From: Qipengyuania xiamenensis
GTDB taxonomy: Bacteria > Pseudomonadota > Alphaproteobacteria > Sphingomonadales > Sphingomonadaceae
Assembly: GCF_019711495.1 (NCBI RefSeq)
Contig: NZ_JAIGNM010000001.1
Location: 1,054,001 to 1,118,000, forward strand
Reading direction: 5' to 3'
DNA length: 64,000 bases
The notes under the pieces were generated by a model. It was not told the origin of the DNA. It was given only the letters and a program-made list of their open reading frames with translations, and searched no databases. Of the stretch, positions 18,440 through 26,248 are shown piece by piece (the first letter of the stretch is position 1; each line of letters starts with the position of its first letter). A program made the translations under genes and the position numbers.

Positions 18440-18753
18440 TGGACCTGTCGGAAATCCCCGTAGCGATGCTCGCCATTCCCTCGGCCCTCATCGCGCTCGG
18501 CTGGGTCGCCAACACCTGGATCCGCGTGAAGCATGGCTATCCGCTCGAAAACAGCTGGGGCAAGGCGGTGTATCCACGGAACGACCAGGCGGTGGAGCGC
18601 GTGAAGCTGCTCACCCAGGAGAACGCCGAACTGCGCGCAGAGCTCGGTTCGCTCAAGGATCGTCTCGGCAATGTCGAGCGCATCGTGACCGACAGCGGTT
18701 ATCACCTCACCAGCGAAATCGATCGCCTGCGTGACAAGTCGGAGGCAAACTGA
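18439..18753 (+). CDS. Small PspB-like membrane coiled-coil protein 2
   Basis: 104 aa, start overlapping the previous stop. A membrane segment covers about residues 7-25. A loop with HGYPLENSWGKAVYPRN follows, then a long helix (AVERVKLLTQENAELRAELG) that runs into SLKDRLGNVERIVTDSGYHL at 71-90 and IDRLR at 94-98. It has the longest coiled coil of the set. Its stop overlaps the next start as TGATG. Role unknown; coupled translation suggests a fixed stoichiometry with its neighbours. Confidence 0.8.
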   Translation: MDLSEIPVAMLAIPSALIALGWVANTWIRVKHGYPLENSWGKAVYPRNDQAVERVKLLTQENAELRAELGSLKDRLGNVERIVTDSGYHLTSEIDRLRDKSEAN

Positions 18754-19058
18754 TGGACGCCGACCTGATACTCATTTTCGGTTTCATCCTGACCATCGCC
18801 AGCCTTGGCATGCTGACCGGTATCGTCATCCACCGCAGCCAGATCCGTGCCGATGAGCGCAAGCTCGAACTCCAGGCACAGGTCGAGCAGGCAAAGGCCG
18901 ACCAGGCTCGCTTCGGCAATGGCGATTACAGCAAGATGGAGGAGCGCGTCCGCGTGCTCGAACGCATCGCTACCGACAGCAACCATGCACTCGCCGCGCA
19001 GATCGATGAATTGCGCGCGCTGGATGCGGTCGAAGACAAGCGGGAGACTGCTTCGTGA
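18753..19058 (+). CDS. Small PspB-like membrane coiled-coil protein 3
   Basis: 101 aa. The first 27 residues form a hydrophobic membrane segment (LIFGFILTIASLGMLTGIV). Residues 33-52 are helical (DERKLELQAQVEQAKADQAR). Residues 61-88 show the shared motif KMEERVRVLERIATDSNHAL and then IDELR. Of all the copies this one is closest to protein 1 in the motif: RVRVLERI(V/A)TD is almost identical. It overlaps the next gene by 4 bases (GTGA). Confidence 0.8.
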   Translation: MDADLILIFGFILTIASLGMLTGIVIHRSQIRADERKLELQAQVEQAKADQARFGNGDYSKMEERVRVLERIATDSNHALAAQIDELRALDAVEDKRETAS

Positions 19059-19348
19059 GTGGATGGGCCATCGTAGCTGTCGTCGCGATCGTGGTGTGGG
19101 GCATCGTCCAGATGGGCAAGGCTCGCCACCGTGCAGAGCGCGGCATCGTCACCGACGAGCGCGGTAACGAAAGCTTCGGTCAGGCCCGCGATGCGGAGAC
19201 AGAACAGGAAATCGAGGACCTGCGCGAACGGATCAAGGTACTCGAGAGGATCGCCACCGACGGCAATTCGCTCGACGCGCAGGAAACCAAGAGAATTGCC
19301 GCCGAGATCGAAGCGCTGCGCGACAAGCAGCCCGGCAAAGGCGAATAG
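19055..19348 (+). CDS. Small PspB-like membrane coiled-coil protein 4
   Basis: 97 aa, GTG start. A short membrane segment (about 3-20) is followed by a basic stretch (GKARHRAERG). The motif at 55-89 reads EDLRERIKVLERIATDG, then a 7-residue extra segment, and then IAAEIEALRDK. The insertion lies between the two halves of the motif, which suggests that the ERI..TD part and the EIxxLR part are separable. It ends 33 bases before the fifth copy. Confidence 0.78.
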   Translation: MSGWAIVAVVAIVVWGIVQMGKARHRAERGIVTDERGNESFGQARDAETEQEIEDLRERIKVLERIATDGNSLDAQETKRIAAEIEALRDKQPGKGE

Positions 19349-19381
19349 GAAGAGGCACTGGTTCAAGGAGGACATGGGGAA

Positions 19382-19618
19382 ATGTTCGAACCTACATTGA
19401 TTATCGCGGCAGCCAGCCTGACTGGTCTTGTCATTGTCGCAGCGGCCTTGCTGCGCGGCTGGCAGGGCTGGCTGGAGCTCAAGCGTAGCGAGCTCGAAGG
19501 GCATCACGGCCCGCGGGCAGAGGAAGGCTCTTCGATGGGCGCGGCCCGTATCGAACTCGCCGACCTGAAAGAGCGCATCAAGAAGCTCGAGGCCATCGCC
19601 AGCGGAGTGGACCTGTGA
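19382..19618 (+). CDS. Small PspB-like membrane coiled-coil protein 5 (short motif)
   Basis: 78 aa, ATG at 19382. A membrane segment covers about residues 5-24 (LIIAAASLTGLVIVAAALL), then WQGWLELKRSELEG. The shared motif is present only in its first half, ADLKERIKKLEAIASGVDL at 60-78, and the EIxxLR half is missing. Its stop overlaps the GTG of the next small gene (GTGA), so the truncation is natural rather than a frameshift. Confidence 0.72.
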   Translation: MFEPTLIIAAASLTGLVIVAAALLRGWQGWLELKRSELEGHHGPRAEEGSSMGAARIELADLKERIKKLEAIASGVDL

Positions 19619-19791
19619 TCGAGCGGGGCGGAGAAGTCGCCAAGGTCGGCATCGGGATCGGCAGCGCGCTCGCCATCGCGATCTCCTGGACCAAGAACCA
19701 GTCGATCCTGTGGGCCATCTTTCACGGCTTCATCAGCTGGATCTACGTGATCTACCATGCCTTTACCCGCCCGGGCGGCCTGATGGGCTGA
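19615..19791 (+). CDS. 58-aa membrane microprotein at the end of the psp chain
   Basis: A GTG start overlaps the preceding stop by 4 bases. The 58-residue product has a glycine-rich amphipathic stretch (VAKVGIGIGSALAIAIS) and an aromatic hydrophobic stretch (ILWAIFHGFISWIYVIY), ending FTRPGGLMG. It lacks the coiled-coil motif of its neighbours. The tight overlap and high GC at third positions support a real gene. Function unknown; it is probably an inner-membrane partner of the psp chain. Confidence 0.65.
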   Translation: MIERGGEVAKVGIGIGSALAIAISWTKNQSILWAIFHGFISWIYVIYHAFTRPGGLMG

Positions 19792-19833
19792 GATGATGGA
19801 CGCATGCGCGCTCGCAGGCTAGAGGCCGCCGCC

Positions 19834-20241
19834 ATGCGATCCCTTACCGATATCGAAGAAGAGTACGAGTTCCTCGAAGGTGACGAGCGTTATCGCCTCC
19901 TGATCGAACTCGGACGCGAGCTGGACGAGATGCCGGACGCGTTGAAGACCGATGCCACCTTGGTGCGCGGCTGTTCGGCGAGTGTGTGGGTCTATCCCAC
20001 CGGCGATGCCGGAAAGCTCCACTTCCTCGCGGATAGCAATGCCGCGATCACCAAGGGCATCGTCGCGCTGGTGATCTCCGCCGTTCAGGATCGGCCTGCT
20101 AGCGAGGTCGCCGACATGGACATTCACGCCGCCCTCGCCCCATTCGACCTGAAGAACCAGCTGTCGAGCAACCGCACGCAGGGCGTGCCCAACATGATCG
20201 CCCTGGTGAAGGAGCACGCTGCGCGGATCGCAGCGGGCTGA
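19834..20241 (+). CDS. sufE: SufE family cysteine desulfurase activator
   Basis: Accepts sulfur from SufS for iron-sulfur cluster assembly; cytoplasmic; 135 aa. Family features include the start MRSLTDIEEEYEFLEGDERY, the sulfur-accepting Cys in VRGCSASVWV near residue 50, and the DLKNQLSSNRTQGVPNM segment near 109-125. The ATG at 19834 was preferred to one at 19804 because it fits the family N-terminus. No other suf gene lies in the window. The next gene begins one base after its stop. Confidence 0.92.
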   Translation: MRSLTDIEEEYEFLEGDERYRLLIELGRELDEMPDALKTDATLVRGCSASVWVYPTGDAGKLHFLADSNAAITKGIVALVISAVQDRPASEVADMDIHAALAPFDLKNQLSSNRTQGVPNMIALVKEHAARIAAG

Positions 20242-20242
20242 C

Positions 20243-20590
20243 ATGCGCACGATCTACCGCGTCCTCGGCTATATTGCGGTAGCTCTCGGAGCGATCGGCG
20301 CGTTCCTGCCGATCATGCCGACAGTCCCGTTCCTGTTGCTCGCGGTCTATTTCTTCGCCCGGTCGAGCCCCGAGCTGGAGCAGAAGATCCTCGACCACCC
20401 GCATTGGGGGCCGCAAGTCCTCGACTGGCGCGAACGGCGTGCGATCAGCCGCAGGGCAAAGACAATGGCGATCGGCGCCATGTCGACGGGCGCCGTGGTG
20501 ACCTACTTCACGCTGGGACACCCGTGGTACTGGGTGTCGCTGGCAATCCTCGTCATCGCGGGCAGCTGGATCGCGACACGCAACGAGTAG
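20243..20590 (+). CDS. DUF454 (YbaN-like) inner-membrane protein
   Basis: 115 aa with three hydrophobic segments. The N-terminal half has the family pattern LGxIGxxLPxMPTxPFLLLA (ALGAIGAFLPIMPTVPFLLL) followed by FFARSSPELEQKILDHPHWGP. The C-terminal half ends in the ILVIAGSWIATR segment. It is coupled to sufE by a one-base spacer. Biochemical function is unknown for this family. It is convergent with the TIR-domain gene, with only 3 bases between. Confidence 0.88.
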   Translation: MRTIYRVLGYIAVALGAIGAFLPIMPTVPFLLLAVYFFARSSPELEQKILDHPHWGPQVLDWRERRAISRRAKTMAIGAMSTGAVVTYFTLGHPWYWVSLAILVIAGSWIATRNE

Positions 20591-20593
20591 TTC

Positions 20594-22552
20594 CTATTTC
20601 TGCAAAGGCCAGTCGACCGGTGACGGCAGGTCCAGCGAAGCGCCTGCTTCGATCAGGCGAGCCTTGAACCGGGGCGTGGCATCGAGGTCGAAGCCATTGC
20701 CGCAATGGCAAGTGACGATCCCGCTATTGGCGAACCAGATCGGCCCAGCAGGCCGCGCATCGATCTTCGCAGCGTAGCTATTGGCCAGCTCACGATTCCC
20801 CATCAGGGTCGCAACGTGGAGTTTGGCCACATCCGGAGCGCCCTGCTGCTCGTAGCTGTCCAGCTGGGCCTGCAATCCCTCGCGGTCCCCTTCCGCCGCC
20901 AGGATCCAGGTCAAGGCCTGTCCGTGATAATATGCCTGCGGATCCATGCGGTCGAGAACCTCGCGAGCATCCTCGATCCGGTCAGCCGCTATCAGTGCAA
21001 GGACATGGATGCGCAGCATCGCCTCCGACAGATCGCCGGAAGCTTCGATGACATCCAGCGCTTCATCTGCGCGGCCCATGTAGAGAAGGATGGCTGCCAG
21101 CGGCGTCTGGCTCGAAAACGGGTCGCAACGCTGGAGGCGCCTGGAATAGTCGATATACTCTTCCATCAGTCCCAGTCTGATGACCAACCAGTCGTTATAG
21201 CTGGTCGATACGGCGCAGCTCTGGTCCTCCGTCAGCATGCGCTTCACGACCTCCCGCGCATTGGACCAGTCGTTCGAATATTGGATCGCCTGCTGGTCGA
21301 TCGTCGGGTAGGCTGAGCGCGGCGCATGCTGTCGCGCTTCCGACAGGCGGCGCTGGATCTCGAGGCGCGCCTCCTCGGCCACTTCGGGGCCCCCAACGGG
21401 GAAGCCGATGCTGTGATCGGTCAGCAGGTGGCTGTAGCGATCGATGGCCGCAAGCTGCGCGTTCCAGAAACGCGGCTCGAGTTCGAAGGCACGGTCGAAA
21501 TAGGAATTGGCTTCGGCGAGGTTCTCGTAGGTCGCACCGCGATTGTGCTCGGTGCCGAACAGTTCGAGGCCTCGCGCAAACAGTGCATAGGCTTCCGGAT
21601 TGTCGATACCCGCCTCGCCCATGCGCTCGCGTTTTTCGTCGTCGAGCAGCACCCCCAGCGCCTCGGCCGCGCGCTCGGCGATTTCCGATTGCACGCGAAG
21701 AATGTCGGAGCCGGTGACGTCGTAAGTGTCGCTCCAGAGCTGGCTGTCATCTTCGGCGCGGACGAGCTGCGCGGTGACCCGCCAATCCTCGCCGCTACGC
21801 CGGACTGTCCCCTCCACGAAATATTCCACTCCGAGGGTGTCGGCAATCGAACTGGCCGGCTGGTCGGTATCGGCAAAGCGGAAGCTGGCCGTGCGTGCCG
21901 TGACGCGCAGTTCGGATAGAGCGCCTAGGCGGTTGAGGATTTCCTCCGCCACGCCCTCGGCGAAATATCGGTCTTCTTCGTCCTGCGAGAGCGAGCGGAA
22001 CGGCAGGACGGCGACTGACGTGAGCTCGTCCTCGGTCACTGCCTCGGCAGGGTCCGCCGAGCGGCCGGCAAACCACCACGCGCCCAGCCCTGCGAGAAGC
22101 AGGACGGCGCCGACTGCAGCGAAGATACCTACAAGGCTGCGAGAAGGCGCGGCCTGATCTGCACTGGACCAGGCAGGAAGACTGCCCAGCCGATGACCCA
22201 GCGCACGCAGCAGATCGCCGCGTCCGTTCTGGTCGGTCATGTCGATTGCGTGAATCTGTTTGAAACCGATCGGTGGAGGTGTGCCGTCGAGACTGGTCGC
22301 CACCAGCTTTCCGGTTTCAAGTCCTATCCCGGCCTCGTCACGCACCCAGTGAGAGGTGACGCCGTCCTTGGACCACAGAACTAGGACGACCTGTGCTTCT
22401 TCCAGCCTTCGTTCTATTTCCTTGGCGAATTCCGAGCCGCCATCGATGTGGCGGTCCCACCAGACCGAATAACCGGCAGCCTCAAGCTCGGCCGCCAGCC
22501 GCTCCGCACTTTCGCGGTCGGCGCGGGCATAGGATAGGAAGATGTCCCCCAT
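20594..22552 (-). CDS. TIR domain - membrane segment - TolB-like - TPR protein
   Basis: 652 aa. Residues 1-125 form a TIR domain (GDIFLSYARADRESAERLAAEL in outline, VVLVLWSKDG, then SHWVRDEAG). Glu73 is in the position of the catalytic glutamate of NAD-cleaving TIR enzymes. Residues 139-162 are a single membrane segment. Residues about 178-305 form a TolB/FlgO-like domain (SVAVLPFRSLSQ, YFAEGVAEEILNRLG). The rest is helical, TPR-like repeats, with a CHCGNGFDLD segment near the end. The ATG at 22552 was chosen over a TTG at 22561. The architecture resembles the adenylate-cyclase-type sensors of sphingomonads with TIR replacing the effector; substrate and trigger are unknown. Confidence 0.8.
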   Translation of the reverse strand: MGDIFLSYARADRESAERLAAELEAAGYSVWWDRHIDGGSEFAKEIERRLEEAQVVLVLWSKDGVTSHWVRDEAGIGLETGKLVATSLDGTPPPIGFKQIHAIDMTDQNGRGDLLRALGHRLGSLPAWSSADQAAPSRSLVGIFAAVGAVLLLAGLGAWWFAGRSADPAEAVTEDELTSVAVLPFRSLSQDEEDRYFAEGVAEEILNRLGALSELRVTARTASFRFADTDQPASSIADTLGVEYFVEGTVRRSGEDWRVTAQLVRAEDDSQLWSDTYDVTGSDILRVQSEIAERAAEALGVLLDDEKRERMGEAGIDNPEAYALFARGLELFGTEHNRGATYENLAEANSYFDRAFELEPRFWNAQLAAIDRYSHLLTDHSIGFPVGGPEVAEEARLEIQRRLSEARQHAPRSAYPTIDQQAIQYSNDWSNAREVVKRMLTEDQSCAVSTSYNDWLVIRLGLMEEYIDYSRRLQRCDPFSSQTPLAAILLYMGRADEALDVIEASGDLSEAMLRIHVLALIAADRIEDAREVLDRMDPQAYYHGQALTWILAAEGDREGLQAQLDSYEQQGAPDVAKLHVATLMGNRELANSYAAKIDARPAGPIWFANSGIVTCHCGNGFDLDATPRFKARLIEAGASLDLPSPVDWPLQK

Positions 22553-22702
22553 GACCGGCAATTCTGCCAGTATTTCAGCGCATGTCCACTTTCATCCGCT
22601 TCGACGGGCGAATTACGGGAAAACCGAGAGAATTCAGGAACCGCAATTATCCCAGGACGTTAGTTTTTCAGATGGCGGGAGGGTAGACACAAGGAATACT
22701 CA

Positions 22703-22861
22703 ATGGCCATTCTCATTCTTATCGCCACCATCCTGCTTCCCCCGCTCGGCGTTGCCGCGAAGCATGGTCTGGGCGGCACCTTCCTTCTCAATCTCGTGCT
22801 GACGCTGCTCGGATTCATTCCGGGCCTGATCCACGGCCTTTACGTGAATTACGCAAGGTAG
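22703..22861 (+). CDS. Pmp3/YqaE (UPF0057) proteolipid
   Basis: 52 aa, ATG at 22703 with AAGGAA upstream. It has two hydrophobic hairpin segments (MAILILIATILLPPLGVA and TFLLNLVLTLLGFIPGLIHG) and the family end YVNYAR. These tiny membrane proteins are linked to membrane potential and salt or cold tolerance in yeast and plants; the bacterial role is not established. Confidence 0.85.
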   Translation: MAILILIATILLPPLGVAAKHGLGGTFLLNLVLTLLGFIPGLIHGLYVNYAR

Positions 22862-22897
22862 GATCAAGAACCTGGATTATCGAAGCGCCGGGGCGGT

Positions 22898-23416
22898 CTA
22901 CGCTCCGGCGCTTTCGCGTACGACAGCCTCGCCCGCTTCCCGCTGGCGCCTGAGTTCGGCCTTCAGCTTGGTCGGGTCCTGCGCGAAGACGAAGCCGAAG
23001 CTCACGCCGCCTTCCTTGCCGATGGTGGCGTGATGCAGCTTGTGTGCCTGCACCAGGCGCTTGGCATAGCCCTTCTTCGGGACCCATTTGAAATAGCGCT
23101 GGTGGACCAGCCCGTCGTGCACCAGCGTATAGATGATGCCGTAAAAGAGGATGCCGAGCCCGATCCAGGTCGCCGGCCACCAGGCATTAGCGCCGAGCAC
23201 CCATTCGCTGCCGAGCGCAAACATTGAAATGCTCATCGCAGCCCCCACGATCGCGTAGAGATCGTTTTTCTCCAGCACGTTGTCATGCGGTACGTGGTGG
23301 TCGCGGTGCCATGCCCAGCCGAAACCATGCATGATGTACTTGTGGCTCGCCCACGCCACCCATTCCATGGCAGCGACGGTCGCAAGGACAATCAGGATCG
23401 GTGCGATGATTTCCAT
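22898..23416 (-). CDS. crtZ: Beta-carotene hydroxylase
   Basis: A 172-aa di-iron membrane hydroxylase of the CrtZ family that adds 3-hydroxyl groups to beta-ionone rings to give zeaxanthin-type carotenoids. Its histidine clusters are visible: HKYIMHGFGWAWHRDHH near residues 25-41, VHDGLVHQRYF near 104-114, and AHKLHHATIG near 129-138. Four hydrophobic segments are present. Other crt genes are not in the window, so this copy stands apart from a carotenoid operon. It fits a pigmented marine sphingomonad. Confidence 0.92.
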   Translation of the reverse strand: MEIIAPILIVLATVAAMEWVAWASHKYIMHGFGWAWHRDHHVPHDNVLEKNDLYAIVGAAMSISMFALGSEWVLGANAWWPATWIGLGILFYGIIYTLVHDGLVHQRYFKWVPKKGYAKRLVQAHKLHHATIGKEGGVSFGFVFAQDPTKLKAELRRQREAGEAVVRESAGA

Positions 23417-23458
23417 GGTCGCAATATAGGCGCTGCACAGGGGCAGCGCAAAGACTGA

Positions 23459-23881
23459 CTACGCGTCGGGCGATGCCTTGCGGGTGTCGATGCCGAAATA
23501 ATCGCGTGCCACCTCGCGGCTTATCCGCGCGGGCATGTGACTTTCTGCATCGAGGCAGCACCACATGCTCTTCACTTCGGCCAGCACGTCTTCGCCGCGA
23601 CGAATCACGGTGTTGTAGAAGCTGCGCGCTCCCTTGATCTTTTCGAGCACGGTCTCGGCAATGACATCGTCATGCAGGAATGCGGGCTTGCGATAGGTGA
23701 TCTCGTGCTTGAGCGCGACCCACGCCTTGCTGGCCACTTCCTCTGCAGGCGCGAGTTTCTGCCAGTGCGCCAGCACTGTGTCCTGCACCCAGTTCAGGTA
23801 GCGCGCATTGTTCACGTGCCCCATGAAATCGATATCTGCGGGAATGACTTTGATCGGAAAGGAGAATGGTTTTGCTGACAT
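23459..23881 (-). CDS. 4HBT-type acyl-CoA thioesterase
   Basis: A 140-aa single hotdog-domain protein. VIPADIDFMGHVNNARYLNWVQ near residues 12-33 carries the catalytic Asp and the HVNN motif of the 4-hydroxybenzoyl-CoA thioesterase family. The segment ITYRKPAFLHDDVIAETVLEK in outline and RRGEDVLAEVKSMWCCLD complete the fold. It hydrolyses a medium- or long-chain acyl-CoA in related proteins; the substrate is not evident. It is leftward, 42 bases upstream of crtZ, and divergent from leuC. Confidence 0.85.
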   Translation of the reverse strand: MSAKPFSFPIKVIPADIDFMGHVNNARYLNWVQDTVLAHWQKLAPAEEVASKAWVALKHEITYRKPAFLHDDVIAETVLEKIKGARSFYNTVIRRGEDVLAEVKSMWCCLDAESHMPARISREVARDYFGIDTRKASPDA

Positions 23882-23915
23882 GAGTGTAAGTTAGCAGACT
23901 AATTATGACTGTTCC

Positions 23916-23969
23916 ATGATTCTCTTGAGATAAAAGGCAATCTTGGCCCGCCTTTGGTTTTGCCTTTTT
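23916..23969 (+). promoter_or_regulatory. Possible short leader ORF and hairpin before leuC
   Basis: A five-codon ATG frame (MILLR, 23916-23933) holds two Leu codons. It is followed by an 8-bp inverted repeat (aaaggcaa 23933-23940 and ttgccttt 23960-23967) with a T run, and an inner alternative pairing. This resembles a transcription attenuator for leucine genes, but the leader has only two Leu codons and no clear ribosome site, so support is weak. Confidence 0.3.
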
Positions 23970-24002
23970 GCGCATGTCCCAAAGTGAGGCCAAACCACAT
24001 GC

Positions 24003-25439
24003 ATGGCGAGCAAACCGCGCACACTCTACGAGAAGATCTGGGACGCCCATGTGGTCGAACGGCAGGACGATGGCACCTGCCTCGTCTATATCGACCGGCA
24101 CCTGGTCCACGAAGTCACCAGCCCGCAGGCTTTCGAGGCCCTGCGCATCGCCGGGCGCACAGTCCGCCGTCCCGACCTGACGCTGGCGGTCCCCGATCAC
24201 AACCTCCCGACCACGCCGCGTCTCGCGAGCGATGGCTCCCGCCTGCCAATCGCCGACAAGCAGAGCGCCGCCCAGCTTGCCGCGCTCGAGGCAAACGCTC
24301 CGGCCTTCGGGATCGACTATATCGATGCCGTCGCGCCAGAGCAGGGCATCGTCCACGTGGTCGGGCCGGAACAGGGCTTCTCCCTTCCCGGCACAACGAT
24401 CGTCTGCGGTGACAGCCATACCGCAGCCCATGGCGGCATCGGCGCACTCGCATTCGGCATCGGAACCAGCGAGGTCGAGCATGTGCTCGCCACCCAGACC
24501 TTGCTGCTTCGGCCCAGCAAAACAATGGAAGTGCGGGTCGAAGGAGAACTGGGGCCTGGCGTGACGCCCAAGGACCTGATCCTGCACATCATCGGCGTCA
24601 TCGGCACGGCCGGCGGCACCGGTCACGTCATCGAATATCGCGGCCCAGTGTTCGAGCAGATGAGCGTCGAAGGCCGCCTGACCGTCTGCAACATGAGCAT
24701 CGAAGGCGGCGCCCGCGCCGGCCTCATCGCGCCTGACGAAACCGTGTTCGAGTATCTCAAGGGCCGCCCCTACGCGCCGTCAGGTGAGGCATGGACCGAC
24801 GCGGTCGAATGGTGGCGCTCGCTCGCCACCGACGAAGGTGCCAGCTTCGACAAGTCTGTCTTCATCGATGCCGCGGATGTGGAGCCGACCGTCAGCTGGG
24901 GCACGAGCCCCGAAGATGTCGTCGCCATCGGGGGCGCGGTGCCCTCGCCCGACAGCTTTGCCGATCCGTCCAAGCAGGAAGCTGCCCGCAAGAGCCTCGA
25001 CTACATGGGTCTTGCTCCGGGAACGCCGCTGGAGGAGGTCGAGGTCGAGAACATTTTCATTGGTTCGTGCACCAACAGCCGGATCGAGGATCTGCGCGCC
25101 GCCGCCGCCGTGCTCGAGGGGCGCAAGAAGGCTGCGAATGTGCGCTGGGCCATCGCGGTGCCCGGCTCCGGCCTCGTAAAGCGTCAGGCGGAGGAAGAGG
25201 GTCTCGACCGTATCTTTACCGACGCCGGGTTCGAATGGCGCGAACCGGGCTGTTCGGCGTGTCTTGCGATGAACCCCGACAAGGTGCCGCCGGGCGAACG
25301 CTGCGCCTCGACCAGCAATCGTAATTTCGTCGGCCGGCAAGGTCCCGGATCGCGCACCCACCTCCTCAGCCCGGCCATGGCCGCTGCCGCTGCCGTGACG
25401 GGTCGGCTCACCGACGTACGCAAGCTTATGGGCGAGTGA
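24003..25439 (+). CDS. leuC: 3-isopropylmalate dehydratase, large subunit
   Basis: Isomerises 2-isopropylmalate to 3-isopropylmalate in leucine synthesis with LeuD; cytoplasmic, [4Fe-4S]; 478 aa. Aconitase-family motifs are clear: [16 protein letters not shown] at the start, [20 protein letters not shown] near 135-155, [17 protein letters not shown] near 345, and [11 protein letters not shown] near 417, which supplies cluster ligands. It is the first gene of a run with a 52-aa membrane gene, leuD and a quinone oxidoreductase. Confidence 0.97.
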   Translation: MASKPRTLYEKIWDAHVVERQDDGTCLVYIDRHLVHEVTSPQAFEALRIAGRTVRRPDLTLAVPDHNLPTTPRLASDGSRLPIADKQSAAQLAALEANAPAFGIDYIDAVAPEQGIVHVVGPEQGFSLPGTTIVCGDSHTAAHGGIGALAFGIGTSEVEHVLATQTLLLRPSKTMEVRVEGELGPGVTPKDLILHIIGVIGTAGGTGHVIEYRGPVFEQMSVEGRLTVCNMSIEGGARAGLIAPDETVFEYLKGRPYAPSGEAWTDAVEWWRSLATDEGASFDKSVFIDAADVEPTVSWGTSPEDVVAIGGAVPSPDSFADPSKQEAARKSLDYMGLAPGTPLEEVEVENIFIGSCTNSRIEDLRAAAAVLEGRKKAANVRWAIAVPGSGLVKRQAEEEGLDRIFTDAGFEWREPGCSACLAMNPDKVPPGERCASTSNRNFVGRQGPGSRTHLLSPAMAAAAAVTGRLTDVRKLMGE

Positions 25440-25478
25440 CCCCTTGCCCTTCGCATTCGCAAATACCATGAGGGGAGC

Positions 25479-25637
25479 ATGACAAAGCTCCCCAAAGGCA
25501 AGACCGCCATCGCAGGTGCGATCGGTTCCGCCGCCATCGCCGCAGCGCTGCTCTACGCGAACAAGCGCCGTGAAAAGAAAAACAAGCCCAGCCAGCCGGG
25601 GCCGATCCCCTCGGGCGAGAATCCGGAGACCGATTGA
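25479..25637 (+). CDS. 52-aa membrane microprotein between leuC and leuD
   Basis: ATG at 25479 with GAGGGGAG upstream; the stop overlaps the leuD start by one base (TGATG). The product has a single hydrophobic segment (about 9-26, [17 protein letters not shown]), then a basic KRREKKNK stretch and an acidic, Pro-rich tail ([14 protein letters not shown]). This is the topology of a small membrane anchor with a short cytoplasmic tail. No family is recognised. Coupling to leuD suggests co-expression but not an obvious catalytic role. Confidence 0.72.
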   Translation: MTKLPKGKTAIAGAIGSAAIAAALLYANKRREKKNKPSQPGPIPSGENPETD

Positions 25638-26248
25638 TGAAACAGGTGTCGACCATTTCGGGCCGCGCTATTCCGCTTGGCCTCAAGAATGTCGACACCG
25701 ACGTCATCATCCCCGCGCACTGGTTGAAAACGGTCAGCCGTGAAGGGCTTGGCAAGGGCGCGTTCGAATCGATCCGCCAGACGCCCGGCAACCCCTTCGA
25801 CGTGGAGGATTTCGCCGGCGCCCCGATCCTGATCGCGGGCGACAACTTCGGTTGCGGCTCAAGCCGTGAACACGCGGCATGGGCCATGCTCGACATGGGC
25901 CTGACTGCGGTCATTGCGCCCAGCTTCTCGGATATCTTCTCGGGGAACGCCTTCAAGAACGGCATTCTGGCCGTCGAACTTCCGCAGGAACAGGTCGACC
26001 GCCTGCTCGAAGTGGCGAAGGATCACCCGATCACCATCGACCTTGAAAACCAGGTCGTCACTACACCATTCCAGGATCGCTTCGCTTTCGAAGTCGATCC
26101 CTTCCGCAAGCATTGCCTCCTCAACGGCCTCGATGAAATCGGCCTGACGCTGGAGCGCGATGCCTCGATTGCAAAGTACGAAGAGACCCGCGCCGCGAGC
26201 CTGCCCTGGCTCGACGCGCCTCATAAAAAACGGAGAGAGCCCGCATGA
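25637..26248 (+). CDS. leuD: 3-isopropylmalate dehydratase, small subunit
   Basis: 203 aa; forms the heterodimer with LeuC. Swivel-domain motifs are visible: [22 protein letters not shown] near 10-31, [18 protein letters not shown] near 71-88, and [18 protein letters not shown] near 97-114. The ATG at 25637 is used; a TTG just upstream is less likely. It overlaps the following gene by 4 bases. Confidence 0.96.
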   Translation: MKQVSTISGRAIPLGLKNVDTDVIIPAHWLKTVSREGLGKGAFESIRQTPGNPFDVEDFAGAPILIAGDNFGCGSSREHAAWAMLDMGLTAVIAPSFSDIFSGNAFKNGILAVELPQEQVDRLLEVAKDHPITIDLENQVVTTPFQDRFAFEVDPFRKHCLLNGLDEIGLTLERDASIAKYEETRAASLPWLDAPHKKRREPA

